A stretch of DNA of 37,747 nt from a virus: IMG/VR virus record IMGVR_UViG_3300007540_000034, positions 1 through 37,747 of that record. The stretch is one strand, 5' to 3'. Shown here piece after piece: positions 28,673-35,159 of the stretch. The notes below the pieces were generated by a model. The model was not told the DNA's origin, ran no database searches, and worked only from the letters and a program-made list of their open reading frames with translations. A program made the translations under genes and the position numbers. Position 1 is the first letter of the stretch. Each line of letters opens with the position of its first letter.

Positions 28673-29529
28673 AGATTACTAATAAGTTAAACTTGCCATG
28701 GCACCTCGTAGACGCCGTGGAAAACGATCCATACAACGCAGGTGCATCTGACATCTCTGTCACTCGCCTGATTGCACCGCCTCGCATGGTAGCTCTTAAC
28801 GCTACACATAAGGATGAATTAGAAGAGGACGCCGCAGACCGTTCGTTCTCTTTGATGGGGCAAGCTATTCACACTGTGTTGGAGCGCGTAACAGATCGTG
28901 AAGGTGATCGTGTTATTGAGCGCCGTATGTTTCAAGAGGTAGGTGGCTGGACGATATCAGGCCAGCTAGACTTGTGGGAAAACAACATTGTCTATGACCA
29001 TAAGTTTACTTCAGTCTGGGAAACGCTCAACGGGCTAAAGCCTGAGAAGATCCAGCAGTTAAATATTTTGGCATGGCTCTGTCGTAAAGACGGCCTTAAA
29101 GTTGATGGCGTTAAGATCTGCGCTATTTACAGAGATTGGTCTAAGACTAAAGCTAAAGGTGAGCGAGATTACCCCCAGCATTCTATTGGCATTATTGACG
29201 CGCCCCTTTGGACGGACGCTGAGTGCCAATCGTTTATTGAGGAAAGAGTTTACCTGCACCAGCAAGCTCGCATTGAGTTGCCATTGTGCAGTCCTGATGA
29301 CCAGTGGGAAAAGCCATCCAAGTACGCCTTAATGAAAGAAGGGCGCATCTCTGCCATTAAGTTAGAGAATAGCGAAGAAGACCTAATGGGTTACGCCGAA
29401 GCTAAAGGCCACACCACAGAAGGTAAGCTAAAGAAAGGCTGTTATATTGAGTTTCGTCCGGGGGAGAAGATGCGTTGCGAAAACTACTGCACCGCAGCGC
29501 CTTTCTGTTCGCAATTTAATGACGCCTAA
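28669..29529 (+). CDS. Cas4/RecB-like PD-(D/E)XK exonuclease with cysteine cluster
   Basis: 286 residues. Nuclease motifs appear in order: SLMGQAIHTVLER with H68, ISGQLDLW with D101, VYDHKFTS with D110 and K112, and IQQLNILAWL with Q130. A C-terminal cluster C270, C274, C280 (in CENYCTAAPFC), together with another Cys (in LPLCSPDDQW), is the kind of four-Cys set that holds a 4Fe-4S cluster in Cas4 and AddB-type nucleases. It would resect double-stranded ends for recombination, in the role lambda Exo plays elsewhere. The SSB gene follows closely; no annealing protein (Beta, Erf, Sak) is seen, so a partner may be among the unknown small genes. Starts by ATGA overlap. Confidence 0.83.
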   Translation: MKITNKLNLPWHLVDAVENDPYNAGASDISVTRLIAPPRMVALNATHKDELEEDAADRSFSLMGQAIHTVLERVTDREGDRVIERRMFQEVGGWTISGQLDLWENNIVYDHKFTSVWETLNGLKPEKIQQLNILAWLCRKDGLKVDGVKICAIYRDWSKTKAKGERDYPQHSIGIIDAPLWTDAECQSFIEERVYLHQQARIELPLCSPDDQWEKPSKYALMKEGRISAIKLENSEEDLMGYAEAKGHTTEGKLKKGCYIEFRPGEKMRCENYCTAAPFCSQFNDA

Positions 29530-29605
29530 AGAATTTCTCAGTGAAGTCCAGAAATACTTTCCCGGTGCTGAGATCATTGAAGTCAGAAAAACAGGAGATA
29601 CTGAC

Positions 29606-30076
29606 ATGACTACCCTTAACTTTACCATTGCCAATCTTTATGACCCAAAGCCGGGGAAGAAGACTGGTTCTATTAAAACTCAAACGGGAGAATGGGTTTC
29701 CTATTGGCCTTCAGACAAGCAGTTGTTTCAAGAGGGCGGCACTTATTCCGCTGTGTGTGATGCTCGTGACTGGGAAGGTAAGACCTACTACACCATTAAG
29801 TCTCCGGGCAAAGGCGGCAATGTCCAAAGCTCTGGGCCAGCGCCACAACCTGCCCAAACTGCGTCACCCCAGCCCAATCAAGGTGGTTCTAGAGACGATA
29901 CCATTACACGCATTGCCATTGCCAAGTCTTGCATTGAGGGACATGAGCCTATGCAGACGGCAGACGCATGGTACGCTTGGGTAATGCGTGAGGAAATTCC
30001 TCCTAGTGCTGGCCGTTTATTGCTGGGCGCTTCTACGGCGGAAGAAGATAAATTCAACGATGACATACCGTTCTGA
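29606..30076 (+). CDS. ssb: Single-stranded DNA-binding protein
   Basis: 156 residues from the ATG at 29606, chosen because AGGAG lies eight bases upstream. The same frame is open back to an ATG at 29519, adding 29 plausible residues (TPKEFLSEVQKYFPGAEIIE) without a ribosome-binding site. The OB-fold region TTLNFTIANLYDPKPGKKTG, then WVSYWPSDKQLFQEGGTYSA and YYTIKSPGKGG is followed by a Gln/Pro/Ser-rich linker. The protein ends KFNDDIPF, the acidic, Phe-terminated tip by which SSBs recruit partner proteins. A helical block (TRIAIAKSCIEGHEPMQTAD) lies between linker and tip. It would coat single-stranded DNA made by the adjacent nuclease and the helicase. Confidence 0.85.
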   Translation: MTTLNFTIANLYDPKPGKKTGSIKTQTGEWVSYWPSDKQLFQEGGTYSAVCDARDWEGKTYYTIKSPGKGGNVQSSGPAPQPAQTASPQPNQGGSRDDTITRIAIAKSCIEGHEPMQTADAWYAWVMREEIPPSAGRLLLGASTAEEDKFNDDIPF

Positions 30077-30318
30077 TGTCTCTTAAAAGCCAGTTGGTAA
30101 AAGACGTAAACGACTTTCTGAAGGTGGCTGGAAGGCCATCTCAGAAGGATCGTCTCACTGCTACCAAGCTTGGGTTGCGTGTGACGGGGAATCCTAACCT
30201 GATTTTCCGTCTGCGTAACGGCAAGGACATTCATCTCAATACCTATGACAAGCTTCTGGGCGAGATGGAGCGGTGGTATAGTCGAAATGGATATTACAGG
30301 GGAGAAGACGATGAATAA
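30076..30318 (+). CDS. Small helix-turn-helix regulator
   Basis: 80 residues; the start overlaps the SSB stop as TGATG. The core QLVKDVNDFLKVAGRPSQKD, then RLTATKLGLRVTGNPNLIFR and LRNGKDIHLNTYDKLLGEM has the pattern of a small phage DNA-binding protein: an alpha helix, then a glycine-containing turn with TKLGLRVTGNPN as recognition part, and the NLIFRLRNGKD-x-x-LNTYDK stretch typical of Cro-like and other XRE-type proteins. A role in switching early promoters is inferred. The end carries an acidic tail (RGEDDE). Confidence 0.65.
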   Translation: MSLKSQLVKDVNDFLKVAGRPSQKDRLTATKLGLRVTGNPNLIFRLRNGKDIHLNTYDKLLGEMERWYSRNGYYRGEDDE

Positions 30319-30466
30319 ATTATTGTTTAGCGCTGGAGCATTAACTTTTGCAGTGCTTGCTTGCATGGTTATCTACGATGGGGTCAACCGACACATGGTT
30401 GAATACCAAGAGTGTGGCTACAAATACTGCGAGCCACAAGATTTGCCAGTGAGGAATAAACAATGA
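30311..30466 (+). CDS. Small membrane or lipoprotein (51 aa)
   Basis: ATG at 30311 behind GGGGAGAAG, overlapping the previous gene by 8 nt. The sequence MNKLLFSAGALTFAVLACMV, then IYDGVNRHMVEYQECGYKYC starts with a basic residue and a hydrophobic stretch of 17 residues ending VLAC. It could be a lipoprotein signal (VLA-C) or a single membrane helix. The rest is polar with a C-x5-C pair that could form a disulphide if exported. Not recognised. Membrane proteins in early regions often modify the host envelope or exclude other phages. Confidence 0.55.
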   Translation: MNKLLFSAGALTFAVLACMVIYDGVNRHMVEYQECGYKYCEPQDLPVRNKQ

Positions 30467-30693
30467 TCAAAGGTCAACGGATGCCAGACAAATACGTGTG
30501 GAATGGGTCTGGAATGGCAGCTTTAACGCCGGGACAACGACGCAAAGCTATGGAGGGTGCAGCGGCTCGCGCTCGTGAACAGCGAACAGGATGGCCAAGC
30601 AGTGTCCAACGAGAAGGCGAGAAGAATAAACACACTTATCAACTGGCAGACGAAGAGTGGGCAAGGCGCATGGCTGAAAGTAAATCAAGATGA
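30463..30693 (+). CDS. Small basic hypothetical protein (76 aa)
   Basis: ATGA overlap with the preceding gene. The protein is very basic: KYVWNGSGMAALTPGQRRKA, then AAARAREQRTGWPSSVQREG, EKNKHTYQLADEEWARRMAE. Predicted helical with scattered Arg and Lys, ending in SKSR; no family recognised. It couples by ATGA to the next gene, a helix-turn-helix protein, and could bind nucleic acid or a regulator. Confidence 0.6.
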   Translation: MIKGQRMPDKYVWNGSGMAALTPGQRRKAMEGAAARAREQRTGWPSSVQREGEKNKHTYQLADEEWARRMAESKSR

Positions 30694-30899
30694 CTAACGA
30701 AATCTCAAAGATCATTGACGAGATTATCAACGAAGATCCGCGCACCGCAAGAGAAATAGCTGAAACAGCAAACATTTCCTCGCAGCTTCTATCGGCATAC
30801 CGCAACGCTCGTCCGTTTAACCATCGTAGTCAGCCATGGCAGAAGCTAGAAGCGGTGCTGTCTATTTTAGGATATGAACTGGAGATCGTAAAAAAATGA
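30690..30899 (+). CDS. Small helix-turn-helix DNA-binding protein (69 aa)
   Basis: ATGA overlap with the previous gene. The sequence EDPRTAREIAETANISSQLL, then SAYRNARPFNHRSQPWQKLE and AVLSILGYELEIVKK is an XRE/Cro-type helix-turn-helix. TAREIAETANIS is the first helix and turn, SSQLLSAYRNA the recognition helix, and LEAVLSILGYELE the C-terminal helix and strand typical of the family. It may repress or activate the divergent promoters. It is a regulator of unknown target. Confidence 0.72.
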   Translation: MTNEISKIIDEIINEDPRTAREIAETANISSQLLSAYRNARPFNHRSQPWQKLEAVLSILGYELEIVKK

Positions 30900-31006
30900 A
30901 ACATCCAATGGAAATTTGGACACGCTATGACGACGGCTCTATTGACTATATGTTAGTCGAGCCACCAGTCACGTTCTGGCAATTTTTAAAAGGGCTTTGG
31001 GAATGA
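30896..31006 (+). CDS. Very small hypothetical protein (36 aa)
   Basis: ATG at 30896, ATGA overlap. The peptide MKHPMEIWTRYDDGSIDYML then VEPPVTFWQFLKGLWE is rich in Trp and Phe (FWQF...W at the end). It could be a membrane-surface peptide. Support is the coupling and the clean fit between neighbours; the small size limits confidence. No family recognised. Confidence 0.45.
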   Translation: MKHPMEIWTRYDDGSIDYMLVEPPVTFWQFLKGLWE

Positions 31007-31007
31007 C

Positions 31008-31184
31008 ATGGTTTTGGACATCAAACTTTGTTTGCCTTGTGAGGCGATTAGTTGGACGGCTCGACAGTTGGTTGTGGTCAAAGCAGACGGCGGCTATAAA
31101 GGGCCGGAGAACGTCTACGCGGTCTACGCAAGGATCATCAATGCACAGAATAATCCTCGCCAAACGCCTCTTGCAGGTACGTAA
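31008..31184 (+). CDS. Small hypothetical protein (58 aa), end of plus-strand operon
   Basis: ATG at 31008, two bases after the previous stop-containing overlap. The protein MVLDIKLCLPCEAISWTARQ, then LVVVKADGGYKGPENVYAVY and ARIINAQNNPRQTPLAGT has a CLPC motif and balanced composition. The alternative frame through the same bases gives an Arg-rich peptide with unusual codons and is less likely. Its 3' end overlaps by 47 nt the 3' end of the minus-strand gene 31138-31362, so the two operons converge with no visible terminator. Confidence 0.52.
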   Translation: MVLDIKLCLPCEAISWTARQLVVVKADGGYKGPENVYAVYARIINAQNNPRQTPLAGT

Positions 31185-31362
31185 ATTTGGCAAGCTCAAG
31201 TAACAGCATTATGTTTGCGCTGTCATGTAGGTTGCCTCGCATATAGAGGCTTCCTTCGTGATCCCAGCCAACAATCATGCAAGATTCGTAAAGCCCTTTG
31301 GAGCCTTCTAGTATTTCATCAGCAGTTATGTCGGCTGGAAACTTTACTACGTTGTCATCCAT
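31138..31362 (-). CDS. Small conserved phage protein, last gene of the late operon
   Basis: 74 residues starting MDDNVVKFPADITADEILEG, then SKGLYESCMIVGWDHEGSLY and LLLELAKFTYLQ. The order DN-V-KFP, then ADEILEGSKG-L, then VIGWD-x-(D/E)G-x-LY and LLE-AK is a recurrent small phage and prophage protein, of no known function to me. The start overlaps the lysozyme gene by 16 nt and the 3' end overlaps the convergent plus-strand gene. Its position at the very end of the late operon is unusual, because the family is otherwise seen among early or moron-like genes. Confidence 0.7.
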   Translation of the reverse strand: MDDNVVKFPADITADEILEGSKGLYESCMIVGWDHEGSLYMRGNLHDSANIMLLLELAKFTYLQEAFGEDYSVH

Positions 31363-31793
31363 ATCATTCTCTCCTCCGCTCTACGTTTGACTAATCCGGC
31401 AAGCACCTTTCCCCCTGCCTTACGCCATTTGGGAAACTCATCTGCCGCTCCCTCATAGTCTAGCCTATTTATTTTGGCCCGCAAAGTGGATGATTGTAAG
31501 CGGCCTGAGCCTAGATTGAAGGTGAATGACGCGAGCGCATCAAATTGGTTTTGAGTAAGTGGAGCTTTAATGAGCCGGGGAACAGCCGACTCAATGTGAT
31601 GCAACTCCATCTGGAGCAAGCGCGTAGCGTCGTCTCTACTAATTGTGCGGCTATCCATAGTAATGCGATAACCATCAAACCAGCGAGTGCTACCGAAACC
31701 AATGGTAGGTACATTAGCAGGACATAAGTACGGTCTAGCAGAGAAGCCTTCATATTTCTTAATGAGTTCAACACCAACTTCTCCTGTCCTCAC
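31347..31793 (-). CDS. Lysozyme (GH24, T4-type endolysin) with Cys in the catalytic triad
   Basis: 148 residues starting at a GTG (31793) that overlaps the holin stop as GTGA. The GH24 fold is clear: IKKYEGFSARPYLCPANVPT then IGFGST, and ALTQNQFDALASFTFNLGSG-type wording, ending GLVKRRAEERMIW. The triad is E15, C24, T30 in the spacing E-x8-C-x5-T; T4 has Asp at the second place. It hydrolyses the glycan backbone of peptidoglycan at the end of infection. No signal peptide is visible, so it depends on the holin encoded just upstream. The C for D change is a known tolerated form, so the enzyme is probably active. Confidence 0.92.
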   Translation of the reverse strand: MRTGEVGVELIKKYEGFSARPYLCPANVPTIGFGSTRWFDGYRITMDSRTISRDDATRLLQMELHHIESAVPRLIKAPLTQNQFDALASFTFNLGSGRLQSSTLRAKINRLDYEGAADEFPKWRKAGGKVLAGLVKRRAEERMIWMTT

Positions 31794-32236
31794 GTCTGTT
31801 GCTTTCGATTAAAAGTGCGTGATCCAAACCAAAATGAAATTACTGCCGCCCAGATGCCGACGATCTCATCTGACCAGACCAGCGAATACATCTCGTTATC
31901 GATGTACCCGAACGCCAGCAACAATGTCAGCGCCATAAATTCTATAAAGAGAAGATACGTAATAAACGGGCGCACACTAGCAGCTAAGTCGGTGATCCAT
32001 TGTGACGATTGTTTCGTAAGAGATGTTTGACTTTTAAGCAGTGCCTCAGTCTCACGAATGTCTGCCTCAACGTGAACCATGTCTAGCTTCTGGTTGCCGA
32101 TCTGGATTTGTTGCTCCAGTTGTTTATCCATAAGCTGTAGCTCATGCGCCTTGTCCTGCTTGTCTTGGAAATACTCCATGACTTTAGGGAGAAACGACGT
32201 GCCAAAACCTAAGAGAGAACCTATAAGACTAATCAT
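31790..32236 (-). CDS. Holin of the 3TM type
   Basis: 148 residues. An N-terminal hydrophobic helix (ISLIGSLLGFGTSFLPKVME) is followed by a long charged coiled coil (DKAHELQLMDKQLEQQIQIG), then two membrane segments (RPFITYLLFIEFMALTLLLA and EIVGIWAAVISFWFGSRTF). This is the organisation of the 3TM phage and GTA holin family, including the ending FWFGSRTFNR. It makes the lesions in the inner membrane through which the lysozyme leaves. The gene is coupled to the lysozyme gene by GTGA. Family call is firm. Confidence 0.87.
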   Translation of the reverse strand: MISLIGSLLGFGTSFLPKVMEYFQDKQDKAHELQLMDKQLEQQIQIGNQKLDMVHVEADIRETEALLKSQTSLTKQSSQWITDLAASVRPFITYLLFIEFMALTLLLAFGYIDNEMYSLVWSDEIVGIWAAVISFWFGSRTFNRKQQT

Positions 32237-32260
32237 TTTGTACCTCTGTCAGTTGTGCTA

Positions 32261-33448
32261 TTACTCACACATCTCTGGTGTTACGTTAACGGTCGAAACA
32301 ATACCATAGTCTTTATGATATGTAACGCATTCGGCTTTTCGTTCTGAGAAATACCCGCCGCGAGCAGAGTAACTGTCCTTGGCTGTGAGCGTTCTGTGTT
32401 GCGTCACGGTGCAACCCATGTCCTCTTTCTCTTCCATCTTAATCTTGTGGTGATAATGCCCGGTGTGTGCGTAACGGTATTTTGTGCCACCCCAAGTCTC
32501 AGGAAACTGCGCTGCAAATACTCCCGGCACTTGCGGTAGCTTCTTTAAATGACCGTGGTGAAAGAACAAGGCTGTCGATCCATGCTTGTATTCATAGTAC
32601 GGCAGTGGTGACTTCTCGACAGTTATACGTGGTTCATTCTCGTATAGCGCACCAAATAGTGATCTAAGCCACACACTAGATGTAAGATCGTGATTGCCCT
32701 CTGCCATTAGGACAACGACTTCTTCATGTTTTGTTAACGCCATGTCCACGATCTGGCGCAATGCTTTGATGGCTGTTTCAATAACTTTTTCTGCGCGTCC
32801 ATCACTGTCCAAGATATGACCTGATTGTGTCGCAGCAACGAAAGCAGGGAAGTCTGTGTGTAGGAAGTCTCCAAGCTGGCATATGAATCCGACTTTACTA
32901 TCGGGGGCCATACTCATCATTGTTCCAAATGCCTTAACTAACAGAGCCTCACTAATATTTAGATCCCAATCATCTTGCTTTGTTTCTCTGGCCCAAGCTC
33001 GCATACCGTGATGGTAATCCGTAATGACATATAAACTTAATAAGTCTTCAGTTGTTTGTTTTGGGGCTTTGATTGGAGTAGCGCGAGGAATGTCCTCTGA
33101 CATGGCCTGTACAGCCACTCTGATAGCCATCTCTTGCTCTTGGGCATCTCTGGTTGTCTTCTCCCAAACCAGCTTGGCCTCGCCAGTCTGCATATCACGC
33201 AAGGTAGAAGTACCAGTTAACTTAAAACCTACAGGAGTTTCGTTAAGCCAGCCGTGTTCTGGTGCATAACCATGTTGCGCTGCGTTTCTTTGGATAGCTT
33301 GTTTGGCTCGTTGGATTGCTGACGCTGACCATTCTGTGTGTTCAGCCGCCGCTGTTCTAGACCCGTGTACACACCAAGCTATGTACTTGTTCCACTGCTC
33401 TTCAGTATTGGCGTATTTTCTTAGAGCTTCGTCAATGGCGTGAGCCAT
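32261..33448 (-). CDS. Calcineurin-like metallophosphoesterase with N-terminal helix-turn-helix
   Basis: 395 residues. The N-terminal 60 (EEQWNKYIAWCVHGSRTAAA then EHTEWSASAIQRAKQAI) look like a helix-turn-helix of the kind that reads DNA. The metal-binding motifs of calcineurin-like phosphoesterases follow: D144-x-H146 (ITDYHHG), G193-D194 (QLGDFLH), GNHD 251-254 (MAEGNHDL), HHGH 297-300 and GHYHH 330-334. The family includes nucleases (SbcD/Mre11) and protein or nucleotide phosphatases. The N-terminal DNA-binding domain favours a DNA substrate, perhaps debris or concatemer processing. Its location between lysis and appendage genes indicates late expression. A good AGGGAGA precedes the ATG at 33448. 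Confidence 0.83.
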   Translation of the reverse strand: MAHAIDEALRKYANTEEQWNKYIAWCVHGSRTAAAEHTEWSASAIQRAKQAIQRNAAQHGYAPEHGWLNETPVGFKLTGTSTLRDMQTGEAKLVWEKTTRDAQEQEMAIRVAVQAMSEDIPRATPIKAPKQTTEDLLSLYVITDYHHGMRAWARETKQDDWDLNISEALLVKAFGTMMSMAPDSKVGFICQLGDFLHTDFPAFVAATQSGHILDSDGRAEKVIETAIKALRQIVDMALTKHEEVVVLMAEGNHDLTSSVWLRSLFGALYENEPRITVEKSPLPYYEYKHGSTALFFHHGHLKKLPQVPGVFAAQFPETWGGTKYRYAHTGHYHHKIKMEEKEDMGCTVTQHRTLTAKDSYSARGGYFSERKAECVTYHKDYGIVSTVNVTPEMCE

Positions 33449-33459
33449 GCCCAGTCTCC

Positions 33460-33843
33460 CTAAATTTTTTGCGCCGGACCGTATGGCACCCCTTGAAGTA
33501 GCGCGGCCATTACTTGAACCGGAATCTTTTCTGTATTATCGATGCAGTCCCCAGAAATCCAAACAACCAGCATCCAAGGTGCCTGTGGAAAATACCATAT
33601 TGCAACTTTATCTGCTACCCTTTGAGACTGTGGCGGCGTTTCATTGTATGCAGAAACAAAGGCTTGGGCCTTACCGTTTTCCAAGACGCGCTCCAGTAAC
33701 TGATTTGAATTGCGCCGTATCGTGTCCTCACGCCAAGTCTCATATTTAGCCAGCGGCCCCTGTGCACATTGCGATTGCGCGTTTGCGACAGCACACAAAA
33801 TTAAGCCAAATAAAAAGACGATTATCGCGCAGACGTATTTCAT
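33460..33843 (-). CDS. Secreted small protein with signal peptide
   Basis: 127 residues. A signal peptide is evident: basic start MK, hydrophobic core VCAIIVFLFGLILCAVA, and an ANA|QS cleavage site at residues 20-23. The mature part (CAQGPLAKYETWREDTIRRN, later AQAFVSAYNETPPQSQRVAD, then KVAIWYFPQAPWMLVVWISG and CIDN) is soluble, with two Cys that could form a disulphide. No family is recognised. It starts by ATGA overlap with a small membrane protein. A periplasmic protein made late, near holin and lysozyme, might aid lysis (spanin-like or superinfection-related), but no lipobox or spanin pattern is visible. Confidence 0.7.
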   Translation of the reverse strand: MKYVCAIIVFLFGLILCAVANAQSQCAQGPLAKYETWREDTIRRNSNQLLERVLENGKAQAFVSAYNETPPQSQRVADKVAIWYFPQAPWMLVVWISGDCIDNTEKIPVQVMAALLQGVPYGPAQKI

Positions 33844-34010
33844 TTTCTTTTAGACTTCCACTCAGCCCACACGATCTTCAACCTAATTAACACAGCAATG
33901 AGCGTCACAATGCCCACTGCAATGCTAAGTGTCCCGTCAAACATATCGAGCCAAGTAACAGACACGGCGGGAATAAGAACCGCCGCATCTGCTATAATCT
34001 TGTCGTTCAT
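33840..34010 (-). CDS. Small membrane protein of the lysis-side cluster (56 aa)
   Basis: ATG at 34010; both ends are ATGA overlaps. The protein MNDKIIADAAVLIPAVSVTW, then LDMFDGTLSIAVGIVTLIAV and LIRLKIVWAEWKSKRK has two hydrophobic segments, the first about 9-20 and the second 28-45, with a strongly basic cytoplasm-facing tail (KSKRK). This looks like a small two-helix membrane protein, as some holins are. The main holin is elsewhere, so it may be a holin accessory or a partner of the secreted protein next to it. Confidence 0.65.
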   Translation of the reverse strand: MNDKIIADAAVLIPAVSVTWLDMFDGTLSIAVGIVTLIAVLIRLKIVWAEWKSKRK

Positions 34011-34117
34011 TTTTTCTTAGCCATCTTCATAGGCTTGCCAGTTTTTGCGCTAGCTTTCTTTGCCGCCGCTATACCTTTAGCACTGTATCCGTAACTCTTA
34101 CCACCGACTTTAGGCAT
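34007..34117 (-). CDS. Tiny lysine-rich protein (36 aa)
   Basis: ATG at 34117 and ATGA overlap at the end. The peptide MPKVGGKSYGYSAKGIAAAK then KASAKTGKPMKMAKKK is about one third Lys. Tiny phage proteins of the form MPKVGGK-x-(Y/F)-x-Y-(S/T)-x-KG are common beside virion genes; I know no function. DNA condensation or virion association would suit the charge. The coupling to both neighbours supports the gene. Confidence 0.6.
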   Translation of the reverse strand: MPKVGGKSYGYSAKGIAAAKKASAKTGKPMKMAKKK

Positions 34118-34262
34118 CTTTCTTCTCCTTATTCTTCGATTTAGGGAACCCAGCTTTCATATTGGCATAAGCTTTACCTGTAATAGTAGACTTAGACTTG
34201 GGCCGGGAAAGGCCAAGCCGTTTGCGACGATTAATGTTTGCGTATAGTCCGGGTTTGCTCAT
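34110..34262 (-). CDS. Small basic conserved phage protein (50 aa)
   Basis: ATG at 34262 with ATGA overlap. The protein MSKPGLYANINRRKRLGLSR, then PKSKSTITGKAYANMKAGFP and a Lys/Asn tail begins with the KPGLYANI-x-x-(R/K)(R/K)-x-R motif, a very common small phage and prophage protein found near structural genes. Function unknown; extreme basic charge. It overlaps the next tiny Lys-rich gene by 8 nt, and the ribosome-binding site of that gene (AAGGAG) lies inside its 3' end. Confidence 0.72.
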   Translation of the reverse strand: MSKPGLYANINRRKRLGLSRPKSKSTITGKAYANMKAGFPKSKNKEKKDA

Positions 34263-34597
34263 GTTATTGGTCCATGTTTTCCATTGTGCATTTTATACAT
34301 TCTATCAGAAGCTTCTCTTAAATGCGTTAATTCTTTCTTAACTTCTGCAATTTCTCTTGATTGTTTGTCGAGGTTGGCTGGTGATAGTATATGACCTAGT
34401 ACGCCTACTTGATGTTTAAACACCGCCGATCCACTCTCAATAGTATCAAGCCTCGTATTAATGGTTTCCATTTCTTTTTGAATAGCTTTTAGGTCTTCAA
34501 TGACACGCGAAAGCTGTGACTTCACAACAGCAAATGCCCCGGCCAATGTGGCAACGAGGCTTACAAACTGGACAAGTTCTCGTGTGCCAAGCTCCAT
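34259..34597 (-). CDS. Small coiled-coil membrane-anchored protein (112 aa)
   Basis: Starts at 34597 with a TGATG overlap and ends by ATGA overlap. Residues about 8-25 (VQFVSLVATLAGAFAVVKSQ) are a hydrophobic helix; the rest is a coiled coil (RVIEDLKAIQKEMETINTRL, later EIAEVKKELTHLREASDRMY). A membrane-anchored rod of this type is seen in DUF2730-like and spanin-like phage proteins. Here it sits between a helical gene and small basic genes on the way to lysis genes. It may be an inner-membrane spanin partner, but no outer-membrane lipoprotein partner is visible. Confidence 0.6.
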   Translation of the reverse strand: MELGTRELVQFVSLVATLAGAFAVVKSQLSRVIEDLKAIQKEMETINTRLDTIESGSAVFKHQVGVLGHILSPANLDKQSREIAEVKKELTHLREASDRMYKMHNGKHGPIT

Positions 34598-35157
34598 CAG
34601 ACATTCGCTCCTGCTCTATTCATCCAGATGACAGCACCAGCAATAATTGCCGCCGCAAGAACGCCTATCAGCTTACCAGCCTCAATAATGCACCTAATAA
34701 TTTTATCGTAAAACGCTTCATCTTCTAACGCTTGTGCAGCGGCAGCTTCTTTCGCCTTCTTACGTTTTTCTTTACGCTCTTCAAGCAGGTTATCTCTTGT
34801 TTGTATGATCTCATCCCACGTACCTTCGCCGAACTTGTTGTCGATCCTAATCCCAAGGTTAAGTATGTCCCTGTCGATCTTCTTCTGCTCCAGAACCATT
34901 GCGGCAACAGCACCGACGCTTAGCTCATCTTCCTCGTCTTCGCCTGTCTTCTTACTAAAGAACGAATGCAGTTTTGACTTAGGCTTAGATGTCTTCTGTT
35001 TCTTCTTCAGTTCTCTCGCAGCCGCATCACGATGATGAAACAGCGCATCAAGTCCAGAGCTAATACCCTGTACGTCTTGAGCAGTATCGACAGCCGCTTT
35101 TACTGCATCTATTGTGCCTTTAACTAAGGCAAATGCGGCCATGGATTCAGCGATCAT
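34597..35157 (-). CDS. Hypothetical helical protein with C-terminal membrane helix (186 aa)
   Basis: The protein begins AESMAAFALVKGTIDAVKAA, then a Lys-rich part (AAARELKKKQKTSKPKSKLH, SFFSKKTGEDEEDEL), a helix-rich middle (TWDEIIQTRDNLLEERKEKR then KKAKEAAAAQAL), and ends with KLIGVLAAAIIAGAVIWMNR, a clear membrane anchor near the C-terminus. It looks like a tail-anchored protein with a charged, partly coiled cytoplasmic domain. The gene is 2 nt after the LamG-type appendage stop. Many phages have such a protein downstream of the tail genes; none of the named families is certain. Confidence 0.6.
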   Translation of the reverse strand: MIAESMAAFALVKGTIDAVKAAVDTAQDVQGISSGLDALFHHRDAAARELKKKQKTSKPKSKLHSFFSKKTGEDEEDELSVGAVAAMVLEQKKIDRDILNLGIRIDNKFGEGTWDEIIQTRDNLLEERKEKRKKAKEAAAAQALEDEAFYDKIIRCIIEAGKLIGVLAAAIIAGAVIWMNRAGANV

Positions 35158-35159
35158 TG

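Noticed and set aside
30997-31203. 68-residue plus-strand frame overlapping the 58-residue gene
   Set aside because: Arg/Trp-rich with atypical codons; the other frame (31008-31184) reads as a balanced protein with a CLPC motif.
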